Shown here piece by piece: positions 39,536 to 48,979 of a DNA stretch of 64,000 nucleotides. Positions within the stretch are counted from its first letter, which is position 1. Every line of letters begins with the position of its first letter. The notes below the pieces were generated by a model that saw only the letters and a list, made by a program, of their open reading frames with translations, did no database searches and was not told where the DNA came from. The position numbers and the translations under genes are program-made. Source of the DNA: JACXTP01 sp963789555 (GTDB lineage Archaea > Thermoplasmatota > Thermoplasmata > Methanomassiliicoccales > UBA472); assembly GCA_963789555.1 (NCBI GenBank), contig CAWBKY010000004.1, forward strand, positions 248,001 through 312,000, in the 5' to 3' direction.

Positions 39536-40871
39536 TTATTGAGAACAGCCATCCTCCAAATGGTTCGTTGGTCTCTTGGACGGTTCACCGGTACGGTCCA
39601 CCATCATCTCGATCCCCATGTCGAATACCCCACCACGAACTTGGTCGCCACCACATAGAAGGAGAAGACGTCGTATAGTCGATGATGGACGGCCAGCTCT
39701 CCTTTGGGATCGAACTCGGTGCATCCGAGCGAGACGAAGTACTGACCCCCCTGCAACGACATGGTCTGTTCGAACCTGACCTCATACTCTGCCCCGGGCA
39801 TGGCGTCCCTGACATCGATCGTCTCGATCTTCGAATTGGTCCCAACGATCTCATTGCCCTTTATGTCCTTGATGGTCATCGCGAATATCGGGTCCAGGAC
39901 GTCCTGCTTGATCCTGACCTTCATCCGAATGGAGCAGGGCATGCTCTTCAGCGATGGACTGGGAGGCCTTTCCGTTGTGATCGAACATGCCGAAGTCGAA
40001 TATCTCCACCTTCCCATCCCCATAGTCGAGGACGTTCGGGTTGAGCACCAGCTGTTCCTTCCAAACCGTTCTTGGCGGAGATGTCGGGATAGATCCGTTT
40101 ACGTCAGAGCGGGACCTCGTTCTTGGCCCTGGTTGAGGTTCGCTACCACCCTCTTGTAGAGATCGACCATCTCCTTGGGCGTGCCCTCCGCTAGCTTGAC
40201 ACCGTCGTCCAGCACCATGGCCCGATCGCAATATTTGAGGAGACTGCTCATGTCGTGCGTGACGAATAGGATCGTCTTTCCGGCCCGCTTGAACTCATCG
40301 AACTTTCGGTAGCACTTCAACTGGAAGTAGATGTCCCCTACGCTCAGGGCCTCGTCGACTATGAGGATCTCGGGGTCGATGTTGATGGCCAGGGCAAAGG
40401 CGAGGCGAACGAACATGCCGCTGGAGTAGGTCTTCACCGGTTGGTGGATGAATTCCCCGATGTCAGCGAACTCGATGATGCTTCCCATCTTGGCCTCGAT
40501 CTCGCTTCTGTGTAAAACCCTGCAGGGTGCCGTTGAGGTAGATGTTCTCCATCCCGGTCATCTCGAGGTTGAAGCCTGCCCCTAGCTCGAGCAGGGCGGC
40601 GACCTTGCCTTGGACCTCGACCTCGCCTGATGTCTTGGTCGTGACGCCAGTGAGTATCTTCAAAATGGTCGACTTTGCCAGAACCGTTCCGTCCGATGAT
40701 GCCGAACGTCTCGCCTGGTTGGACCTGGAACGAGACGTCCCTCAAGGCGAAGAAGTCCTTGTGGTAGCTCTTCTTCAGGGGGTTCAATGCCTCCTTGGCG
40801 CGGTCTGTCGTCTTCGCATAGAGCCTGTAGACCTTGGTCAGGTCCTTCACTTGTATCGTCGGTCCTGACAT
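39536..40871 (-). CDS. wzt: Polysaccharide ABC exporter ATPase with C-terminal Wzt-type domain (frameshifted)
   Basis: The ATPase has VSFQVQPGETFGIIGRNGSG (Walker A), KVAALLELGAGFNLEMTGME, the signature YSSGMFVRLAFALAI, Walker B EILIVDEALSVGD and the switch VTHDMSSLLKYCDRAMVLDD. The C-terminal 150 residues have FDFGMFDHNG, KQDVLDPIFAMTIKDIKGNE, YEVRFEQTMSLQGGQYFVSL and YDVFSFYVVATKFVVG. This is a Wzt_C-type beta-sandwich that in bacteria binds the finished chain end. About 440 residues are expected. Indels are near 40690, 40500, 40080, 39950 and 39640. The permease gene lies nine bases upstream. Confidence 0.75.
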
Positions 40872-40880
40872 GGCATCACC

Positions 40881-41729
40881 TCATAGGACATCCGCGAAGT
40901 GCGGCCTTAACCGCGTGTACACCAATCCCCCTATCAATAGGAGGGATAGGGCGATCGACCAGAAGACAACGGTGGGGATGGGATCCAGAATGAAACCTCC
41001 ATGGAGCAAAGCGTCACGATATCCGACCACGACATAGTACATCGGGTTAAGGTACAGGACCCACTGGTCGTTCTCCGGGATCATCGAGGCCGACCAGAGG
41101 ATGGGGGTCAGATAGAGGCCGAACTGGAGTATGATGGTCAATATCTGCCGCATATCCTTGAAGAAGACCGCTATCGATGAGGTGATGAAGGAAAGTCCTG
41201 TGACCAGCACAAAACTGCAGAATAGGAAATAGATGATGGCCAGGGAGGAGAGCTGCAGGCCCACATCATAGAACACCAGCACTACGATGAGGAAGATGTG
41301 GAATATCATACTGGTGAAGAACGAGGATATGATCTTCACCATGGGGAGCACCTCGGTCTGGAACACCATCTTCTTGACCAGGAAGCTATACTGAATGAAG
41401 GTGCTGGTGGCATTGTTCCAGGCGTCCGAGAAGAAGAACCAAGGGATCAGGCCGATGATGAACCATAGGACATAGGGCTGGCCTTCGATCGTCTTTATTC
41501 CCAGAGCGACCTCGAAGACGAACCAGAATATGAATATGAGGCTGAGGGGCTGCACGACCTCCCAGATGATGCCGAAGTACGAGCCGACGTAACGGTTCTT
41601 GAAGTCGCTCTTGGCCAGCGACCAGATTAGATGACGGGACCGAATGATGTCTGTGATGAATCCGATCGGATGCATGGACTGATGGACCTTGGGCGAACCG
41701 ATGGTCTTCCTTCCTTTTATGTATTTCAT
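40881..41729 (-). CDS. wzm: Polysaccharide ABC exporter permease (Wzm/ABC-2 type)
   Basis: An intact 282-residue ABC-2 permease with six helices. The cytoplasmic start RSRHLIWSLAKSDFKNRYVG precedes GIIWEVVQPLSLIFIFWFVF and VLWFIIGLIPWFFFSDAWNN. The signature YLTPILWSASMIPE with LNPMYYVVVGYRDALLHG sits near the end. It forms the membrane channel for a lipid-linked glycan with the ATPase encoded just downstream. Its promoter faces that of the GT2 gene at 41819. Confidence 0.88.
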   Translation of the reverse strand: MKYIKGRKTIGSPKVHQSMHPIGFITDIIRSRHLIWSLAKSDFKNRYVGSYFGIIWEVVQPLSLIFIFWFVFEVALGIKTIEGQPYVLWFIIGLIPWFFFSDAWNNATSTFIQYSFLVKKMVFQTEVLPMVKIISSFFTSMIFHIFLIVVLVFYDVGLQLSSLAIIYFLFCSFVLVTGLSFITSSIAVFFKDMRQILTIILQFGLYLTPILWSASMIPENDQWVLYLNPMYYVVVGYRDALLHGGFILDPIPTVVFWSIALSLLLIGGLVYTRLRPHFADVL

Positions 41730-41818
41730 TCCCCACCAGGGTTCGACCGGGAATTGGGGTCGGGCACATAGTTGATTAACATTTTATCTACTATCACGCA
41801 TTAGGTGTCGTCTTCATC

Positions 41819-42742
41819 ATGCTCGATGACGTGAATTTGATTGTCCTGGTTCCAGCATATCGTGAGGAGCTCACCATTGCCATGGTGGTAATGCTATCCA
41901 AACAACACGCCGATAAAGTCATCGTGGTCGATGATGGGTCGCCGGACCGAACTGCCGAAATTGCTTCGATGGCAGGGGCCGAGGTCCTAAGGCTCGAAAA
42001 GAACCAGGGTAAGGCCGGGGCGTTGAACTCCGGATTTGACTATTGTCTGCAGTATAACCCTAGATGCGTGGTCATGATCGATGGCGATGGGCAAATGGAC
42101 CCCGCACAGATCCCCATCGTTGCCCGTCCAGTTCTTGAAGGAAAGGCTGACCTGGTAATCGGATCAAGGTTCATTGGCGAAAAGGCGGAGATCCCAAAAC
42201 ATAGGGTCTTTGGCCAGAAGATGCTTAACAAGGCTACCAACATAGGTTCCGATGTCAAGGTGACTGACAGCCAGTCAGGATACAGGGCCTTATCGCGAAA
42301 GGCTTTGGAGAACCTGGACTTTGATTCGGAATCATATAACATTGAATCGGATATGATAGCCCATTTTGCCAGTAGAGGGCTCAGGATCATTGAGGTCCCG
42401 GTCACCGTACGTTATGATGTCCCGAATGGCCATAAGCAGTCGCCCTTCCGGCACGGCTTCGCAGTGATGTCAAGGATAGTCAGCTATATCGGTTACCGTA
42501 AACCACTCATAATATTTGGGATACCGGGGATTATTGCCTTCCTCATAGGCTTGGTCTTTCTGGTCTCCACATTTACGGAAACCATCATAATCTTTAATTG
42601 GACGCTCGTCTCCCAAGGGATAGCAGGGATATCTGCTTTCGCGATAGGCCTATTCCTGATATTCGCAGCACTTGTCCTGAATTCCTTGGGAATGCTCATG
42701 GACAACATTCATCAAATGACGAGGTTGAGGAAGTCAAAATAA
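41819..42742 (+). CDS. GT2 glycosyltransferase of the DPM1/AglJ type, paralogue of 11005-11927
   Basis: A 307-residue enzyme in one frame. It has LIVLVPAYREELTIAMVVML, VIVVDDGSPDRTAEIA, the DxD motif VVMIDGDGQMDP, VIGSRFIGEKAEIPKH, VTDSQSGYRALS, YNIESDMIAHFA and YDVPNGHKQSPFRHG. It ends with two membrane helices (IIFGIPGIIAFLIGLVFLV and ISAFAIGLFLIFAALVLNSL). It shares nearly every motif with the copy at 11 kb. A TATA-like ATTTTATCTA ends about 28 bases before the ATG and there is no ribosome-binding site, so the transcript looks leaderless. Confidence 0.87.
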   Translation: MLDDVNLIVLVPAYREELTIAMVVMLSKQHADKVIVVDDGSPDRTAEIASMAGAEVLRLEKNQGKAGALNSGFDYCLQYNPRCVVMIDGDGQMDPAQIPIVARPVLEGKADLVIGSRFIGEKAEIPKHRVFGQKMLNKATNIGSDVKVTDSQSGYRALSRKALENLDFDSESYNIESDMIAHFASRGLRIIEVPVTVRYDVPNGHKQSPFRHGFAVMSRIVSYIGYRKPLIIFGIPGIIAFLIGLVFLVSTFTETIIIFNWTLVSQGIAGISAFAIGLFLIFAALVLNSLGMLMDNIHQMTRLRKSK

Positions 42743-42911
42743 TATCATTGACTTTGAGTATGGCCGCACCTTGACAAAAACCATTCGTGTGGTAGATTTT
42801 GGCAATCTAACATGAATTTGACCGCGGCAGTTAACGGTCCTTCCGATGCATGAAAAAGATGTCATTCCTCTGCAGGGAATGAACTTCTATCCCCCAACAT
42901 TAAAACATTTT

Positions 42912-44111
42912 CTACCTGGCTAAATCATAGTACAGGTCCAGAACACCTTTGGCGGTCCTCTCCCATGTGAAATCCCGCACTACCCGATCACGGCCATTTT
43001 TTGCGATCTGTCGGCGGAGGCCGTCATTCTCAATAAGTTTTATGAGATTTGATGTCAACTCTTGTACGCTTCCAGGTTTGATCAATATCCCATCTTCCCC
43101 ATTCTTTATCATCTCTGGTATCCCGCCAGCTGTTGTTGTTAAAACCGCGGTTTGACATGCCATTGCCTCTAAAAGGCTGAAGGGGAAGGTCTCGCTGAAA
43201 GACGGTAGGACATAAATATCGGACCCAGCCAAATAGGCTGGCGTATCATCATGATCGATGTAACCCAGATACTTGGTACGGTCCGGAAGGGACCGGAGCC
43301 GTCCGGGGTTCCCGGGACCGGCCAATATGAAATTGGCATCACATGACGCCAATACTCTAGGAATCGCCTCTAACAGTGTGGAGATACCCTTAAGCTCAAG
43401 GATCCTCGCCAAGAAAAGGACCCTTGGGACATCAGATTCCTTACCCATTCGCTCCTCCACCTTATCGTCCCTCTTGTCCGGGTGGTACATGTTGTGGTCC
43501 ACGCCATTGTGGACAACTTTGATCTTGTTTGGATCCACTGAATAGTAATTCACGAATTGGTCCTTTGTCCATTGGGAAACAGCGATATAATTTCTAGGTT
43601 GGGAATAATATAAAATCTCTGAGGTTTTGAAGAGAGGTTTACCCACCACGATCATCTTCTCAGAGAGTTCAAGATTTTTAAATTGGGAACCGGACTGCCT
43701 CCAACCCTGTATCTGCATCTCACAAGAATTATGAATGGTCGTTACTACTGGCACACCCATTTTCCTTACGGGCACGAAAAGGTCTGGCATGGAAGAATGA
43801 GTATGTACGATTTCGATGTCCAGATCCCTGATCAGTCTTTTAATCATTTTTACGATCTGAAGCTGGTAGTTGATATTATAGGCAAATGTGTCCCGGGCAT
43901 CACCGATGTAATGGATGGTGACATTGTCTGGGAACATGCCGTCAGCAGAACTCAATCCCCCTTGATTGCCATCTCCTAGGAACTCTTTTCTCTTCAATGC
44001 CACGATGTGCATCTTGATATCCTTAGGGAGATGCCTTGCCAGCTCGGTCACGTAGGTGCCAGCGCCCCCCCAGACTGGAAAGAAATCTGGGGCCAACAGC
44101 AAGATGTTCAT
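42912..44111 (-). CDS. GT4-family glycosyltransferase
   Basis: An intact 399-residue GT-B enzyme. It has MNILLLAPDFFPVWGGAGTY, VHTHSSMPDLF, AVSQWTKDQFVNYYSVDPNK, VVHNGVDHNMYHPD, VLFLARILELKGISTLLEAI, YLGYIDHDDTPAYLAGSDIY and the E-x7-E motif in PSFSETFPFSLLEAMACQTA. It probably adds a hexose to the surface glycan. The gene is AT-richer than the first 32 kb. Confidence 0.87.
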   Translation of the reverse strand: MNILLLAPDFFPVWGGAGTYVTELARHLPKDIKMHIVALKRKEFLGDGNQGGLSSADGMFPDNVTIHYIGDARDTFAYNINYQLQIVKMIKRLIRDLDIEIVHTHSSMPDLFVPVRKMGVPVVTTIHNSCEMQIQGWRQSGSQFKNLELSEKMIVVGKPLFKTSEILYYSQPRNYIAVSQWTKDQFVNYYSVDPNKIKVVHNGVDHNMYHPDKRDDKVEERMGKESDVPRVLFLARILELKGISTLLEAIPRVLASCDANFILAGPGNPGRLRSLPDRTKYLGYIDHDDTPAYLAGSDIYVLPSFSETFPFSLLEAMACQTAVLTTTAGGIPEMIKNGEDGILIKPGSVQELTSNLIKLIENDGLRRQIAKNGRDRVVRDFTWERTAKGVLDLYYDLAR

Positions 44112-44249
44112 AGTTCACTCCAATAAAATCAATTTATCCATCTTCCACCATCGTGTGTTACTGACAGTTTTTTTTTAGACGAGTAATGATCCATTTCAAT
44201 GTCACTTCATTTCCTCATTTTTAATACGTCGTTATGATACTCCACGATA

Positions 44250-45119
44250 TTAATGTGAGGGGCGGTTCACCACCCCGAACGCATTAGCCAGTTCCTCAAG
44301 ATGTTTGCTTGTGGATGCACCGATGACTATGCCTTCCAATCCTTCCAAATTTTTTAGATAGGTCGAGGCAGCCGAGAGGTTTATTGAACCTCCTCCCAGA
44401 ACATTCATCCCGATGATGTCGTACTTGCTCTCCCTGACGCAATTTTCGACCGCCTGTTTCGATGGGTTCATGTCGAAACCAAACGGATTGAGGGGGGTGA
44501 TGAGCATGTTGGGAATGACCTTCCACTCCGAAAGGTGGGAATGTAGCAGTGGAAGGTTCAATGTAATCAATCCTGGATCGAACCCGAATCTCCGCCTCAC
44601 CCTGTCCCTATATTCGTTAAACCCTTCCTTGGCATCCAAGGACAGAAGGACATCGGTGATTACATTGTGGAGAACCACACCGCTGATATCATAATGGGAA
44701 TATTTGGACATCTCGATGTCCAACGCCTTTATGCCCATCGCAAGATAGTCCGAACGCAACAGCATGGGAAGCAGTTGAAATGGAGCCTTCGCCAACTCGG
44801 TGAATCTGGCCCCTGAGATCACCTCCCTCACCACCCCGTTGACCCCACCCTCGGCCATGCTCCTTACATAACCGCTGACGTGGGGGACCTGTAGGATGAA
44901 TTCCATATCGAAGGTCCTTTCCTTCTCATAAATGTCCATGAACTGTTTCATCCTGGGATGGCTCTCGATGATCATTTGTTTAAAACCAAACTCACTGGCC
45001 GCTTGGACGATTTCGAAAATCCTATGAGGGTCCGAGAAACGCGATTCTCTCTCAGATGCGTTCTTTTCCGAGATGTGGGATATCCCAAGGAACTGATTAT
45101 GCCCGAGTATGAGTTTCAT
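44250..45119 (-). CDS. TIM-barrel-like protein paired with a Gfo/Idh oxidoreductase
   Basis: A 290-residue protein starting MKLILGHNQFLGISHIS. Repeating beta-alpha units can be seen (MEFILQVPHVSGYVRSMAEG, GVVLHNVITDVLLSL, IIGMNVLGGGSINLSAASTY, GIVIGASTSKHLEELANAF). The last part resembles the C-terminal strands of aldo-keto reductases, but the usual Asp-Tyr-Lys-His catalytic set is not apparent. The ATG at 45119 overlaps the stop of the upstream oxidoreductase (ATGA), so the two are translationally coupled and likely act in the same step of sugar synthesis. The exact reaction is unknown. Confidence 0.55.
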   Translation of the reverse strand: MKLILGHNQFLGISHISEKNASERESRFSDPHRIFEIVQAASEFGFKQMIIESHPRMKQFMDIYEKERTFDMEFILQVPHVSGYVRSMAEGGVNGVVREVISGARFTELAKAPFQLLPMLLRSDYLAMGIKALDIEMSKYSHYDISGVVLHNVITDVLLSLDAKEGFNEYRDRVRRRFGFDPGLITLNLPLLHSHLSEWKVIPNMLITPLNPFGFDMNPSKQAVENCVRESKYDIIGMNVLGGGSINLSAASTYLKNLEGLEGIVIGASTSKHLEELANAFGVVNRPSH

Positions 45120-46150
45120 GGAACATACCTCGGTGGAACCCACTTGGATTTCTCCCGCATCGAGTCGTAAGCTGCTTCGATCACATAGTTGGTCTTGGCC
45201 GCCTCCTTAAAATCACATCTTGTTGTCTTATTATTGAGGATGCAATCGATGAGATGCTCGTCCTCGCGGGTATAGTCTTGTCCAGCAATATCGATCTGAA
45301 CTCCACTCTCCAATGATTGCTTATAGATGACCTCACGTTCGCCATCCGCATCATGGCCGTTCGAACGGATGATCTCGACGTTTTTCTCGCACACCTTGAC
45401 TCGTCCGCCCTCCAACTTGATATCAAAAAGAAGCTCAGGTAGGCGATAACCACTCATAGACCAGGAGACTTCAATTGCTCCAACAATCCCTGAGTTGAAC
45501 TTTAAGTTGAGACTGGCATGATCATCCACGGTCTCGGAAAGCATCTTGTCCGCTTTAGCGGAAACATCTTGTATGTTCCCAAAGAGGTATATCGCCATAT
45601 CTACCGCATGGGAACCAAGGTCCATCACGACGCCGCCGCCGCTTTGCCTTGCATCATACTGCCAACCTTCCCTTTTATCGGAGAACTGAGTGACGAACAT
45701 ATGTGATTGGAAGGAAATCACTGATCCCAACTCCCGGGAATCGATTATCTTTTTCACCAGATTGTATGTGCCCATGAAACGTCTACAATAACCGACATAA
45801 GTTACCTTACCTGAGCCTTTCTCAACCAGACTCATGCACTCATCACCGTTTATTGCGAGGGGTTTTTCCACGAACACCGCTGCCCCATGTTCCAAAGCCT
45901 TCATGGCCATTCGTTTATGGAGGAAGACGGGAGTGGTTATTACCACAAGGTCCATTTCCACCTCATTTATCATCTTTTCATAATCATCGAACAATCTGAC
46001 CTTAGGCAGGACCGAGCCCAATAATTTGAGGTTCCTCGGGGTCTTATCGCATATCGCCACCAATTGCGAATGTTCTAATTTGTTAAAAAGGCAACAATGG
46101 AGGATGCCCATCTTCCCGGCTCCGATGACACCTACCCTGACTTTTTCCAT
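45116..46150 (-). CDS. Gfo/Idh/MocA-family NAD(P)-dependent oxidoreductase
   Basis: A 344-residue sugar oxidoreductase. The Rossmann start is VRVGVIGAGKMGILHCCLFN. DLVVITTPVFLHKRMAMKAL and the conserved EKP motif in AAVFVEKPLAINGDEC follow, then GGGVVMDLGSHAVDMAIYLF with the usual catalytic 'D.GsH..D'. ATG 46150 (MEKVRVGV) is chosen with AAAGGT upstream; a GTG at 46171 is in frame. In surface-sugar clusters these enzymes oxidise or reduce nucleotide sugars. Coupled to the TIM-barrel-like gene downstream. Confidence 0.85.
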   Translation of the reverse strand: MEKVRVGVIGAGKMGILHCCLFNKLEHSQLVAICDKTPRNLKLLGSVLPKVRLFDDYEKMINEVEMDLVVITTPVFLHKRMAMKALEHGAAVFVEKPLAINGDECMSLVEKGSGKVTYVGYCRRFMGTYNLVKKIIDSRELGSVISFQSHMFVTQFSDKREGWQYDARQSGGGVVMDLGSHAVDMAIYLFGNIQDVSAKADKMLSETVDDHASLNLKFNSGIVGAIEVSWSMSGYRLPELLFDIKLEGGRVKVCEKNVEIIRSNGHDADGEREVIYKQSLESGVQIDIAGQDYTREDEHLIDCILNNKTTRCDFKEAAKTNYVIEAAYDSMREKSKWVPPRYVP

Positions 46151-46361
46151 GCGACCTTTCTCAAATTTCACTGAATAAAATGGTTGAATTTAAAATGTTG
46201 GATTAATAACCTTTTCAACGGAGCTTCAGCCCGATTCCAATAACTGGTGTTCTCTCAGAGAATCTGGTCAGCATATCGTTATATAACTAATGGGTGGGAT
46301 CTAATTGATACCAAGACGTTGAAAAATAAATATATTCAAATAAAAATATTAATCTATTGTT

Positions 46362-48814
46362 TCAATTCCGACGGCTCTGACGATGATCGATATACCGAGC
46401 TATCACTAAAAGAGCAATGAGGGATGTGGCCAATGCGACCAAGTAATAGAGTGGTGTGGTCTCATATTGGTAGATGGTAGGGCCTGGTGGATTTGTGGAA
46501 GGAGACGCGTCGGAAGGAATGTAGTAAACGATGGAACCGCCACTTGACGAATAGAGCACATCATAACTTCCATTCACTTGATCCATCACCTGATTCACAG
46601 GACAATATGTAAGGGTGGCCGGGGTTCCCTGGTTCACGGGATAGCAATATCCATACTTCATGTTCCAACTTGAAAAGTATATGAGAATGTCTGTATCATT
46701 GGAAAAAATTTGGTAAGGTAGATTATCCACTGGAGATGCTTGACCTCCATAAATGGGGAATCGATGCCAATCCGCATAAGGAGAATTATAGCCGCGATGC
46801 TCGGGTGTGCCAAGCCAAGATGCGGTTATGACGTCGGAATCAGAGTAATATGAACCGCTTGTGGTGTTGTCGAGAGGGAACGAGCCTATGTAAATTGTGC
46901 CCAAATTTCCTTGTGATAGCTCGCCCGTTGCCGCATAAATAACCTTTGTGTTGAACAATAGGAACACGGTGACGATGAGCACACAAACCGTTAATGTTGC
47001 CCGATGGAGGTCCCATTCCTTCTTTGAGCCAGTTATGCCTTTCTTTATCTTTGAGGTAATCATCAACAGACCAAAGACCCCAATAAATAGGAAACCATTT
47101 AGGAAAATCAAAAGGAAGGTGAACATCCTTCCAAAGTACAAGGAGGCTGAAAAGCCTGGAACGGTATAGCAAGCGAGAAGGTAGAGCGATGCGATCAAAC
47201 CTAGTAACAGATAGTTTTCATTCACCTTGCCAATGGCTTTCCTGTTCCTCAACAAGTAGATGACCCCGATCACAGTGATTATCTGAGTGGTCACCACCAG
47301 ATATTTCAACATGCTATTCAAGGGCGACCCGAAATCTATTAGAAGATATTCCAGCGCGTCGACCCTCGCTAAGGTCATTGTAGTTTGACCGGTAGTTGCT
47401 GACGGTGGAGGAGGCCCCAGACCAACATAACCTAATACTATGCCGGAGGCGGTCAAGGCAAACCAGATGATGAAAAAGCAAATCCCATAGAACAATAAGT
47501 CCCAGGTAAGGACCTTTTCATGTCTCTGCGCACTCCACCATCCCTTCACAACCGCAAGCACACGTCTGAAGAATGTTTGCTTGGGCCCATCTCTACTTGA
47601 GATCCAGCCTTCCCTCAGCGTGATAAATATTTGGAAAAGGACCAGTGCTATCAGCATGACCAGTACTAGGTAGGCAATTGCGTAATGGGAGACAAGGATT
47701 CCGGTCAAGAATAGGAAGACAAATATCCTTTTCATGTTCCTTGATAGAAATGGATCGGTAACCGCGAGAAGGAAGCCCACCAAGAACACTTCAGCTATTA
47801 TCTGCTTATCCAGTTGTACCATCAGAACGAAGAAGGCCTCGTAACCCATGAAGAGGCATACCCCCACAAAAGCTACCTTTGCATTGAACTGTCCTTCTAC
47901 CACCTTATAGAGGCCTAATGGTACAAAAGCAAAAATTATGGGATATATCACCTTGAGAAGATAGAGCGTATCGATAGATGTCAGGTTGGTCAACATAGGA
48001 GCCAAGATGACGATGCTGAGGGCGGTGTTGGCAGAACCACCGTATAACCCAATGGATTGAGAGACATCCCACCAACCATTGGACGTCGTTATCCTGGCCG
48101 CACTGTACTCAGAAAAAATATCGTATCCCATTATGTAATTTGTCATCAGGGCTTGATGAAGTAGCAACGATAGGGATAGGCTGAGAACCAACAGCTCATA
48201 GTGCTTTGTCTTTGTGCTTAAGATGGATAAAGGAATCAGGCAGATAATCAGAACAATGACACGCATCAGACTTCGATCGCCATAGAAGCCCCCCATTGGG
48301 CTGCGACGAACACAACCAGGGGCATCAACACCGCAAAGGCGATCATTAGCCATCCTTCCAGGCTGATGACGTGACCAATTGCCAAAGGTTTGTGTGTCTT
48401 ATCACGTTTGATGGCAACGAAGGTGAGCGCCACCAATACCGATAGATAGGCTGTGGCTATCATCCCAACGGTAAGGGGCCTCTGCATTATGCCGAAAATA
48501 TTGAGAAGATTGAGGCAGAATCCGACCACCATCATCAACAGGATACTAAGAGCCAATGCATAGAACGCTGAACGGGTCAGACCTAGGTCGTGCAATCGTG
48601 CACATTTTAGGATCATCCCGCCTGGAATGAATAGGAGGAATGGTACCAGTAGATAGCCGATGTAATTGATGGGAGTACCATCACCTACCAGGAATATCGT
48701 TGTTACGAAACAGGCTATAATGGCGATTAAGGCGACAGCTAGGATGAAGAACCTGCGATTAGGCCAGTCATTGACGAATGGCCACCTGTCATTCTCCATC
48801 TCCACTGTGCTCAT
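46362..48814 (-). CDS. DUF2206 family polytopic membrane protein (one frameshift)
   Basis: About 815 residues. The N-terminal part has helices with VPFLLFIPGGMILKCARL, the 'lPf.lFiPG' hallmark shared with DUF1616. After an indel near 48290 a long run of about 12 helices follows, with GYDIFSEYSAARIT near the first outside loop. A C-terminal outside domain (GNLGTIYIGSFPLDNTTSGS, DILIYFSSWNMKYGYCYPVN) leads to a final helix. The topology resembles GT-C fold proteins, so a lipid-linked sugar transferase or polymerase role is possible but unproven. The gene is AT-rich compared with the first 32 kb. Confidence 0.7.
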
Positions 48815-48946
48815 CTACTCTCCATTTTTCAATGCTAAAAAACGGCTCGGCCGAATATAATAGTGATATTATTTAACCATAGCACCTAAAATAAGTTCGC
48901 CCAGTCTTCGATAGTCGATCAAAATCTTCGGGGTTGGTTGAAAATA

Positions 48947-48956
48947 ATTATATATA
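48947..48956 (+). promoter_or_regulatory. TATA element of the DUF1616 gene at 48980
   Basis: ATTATATATA lies 24-33 bases before the ATG at 48980, which supports that ATG as the start of a leaderless transcript and argues against the in-frame TTG at 48938. Confidence 0.55.
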
Positions 48957-48979
48957 CCCTACAAAAATCAGCGACGAAG

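Noticed and set aside
33600..40900. Calling each open frame in this block a separate small gene
   Set aside because: Consecutive pieces give consecutive parts of the same families in order, so they are fragments of larger genes.
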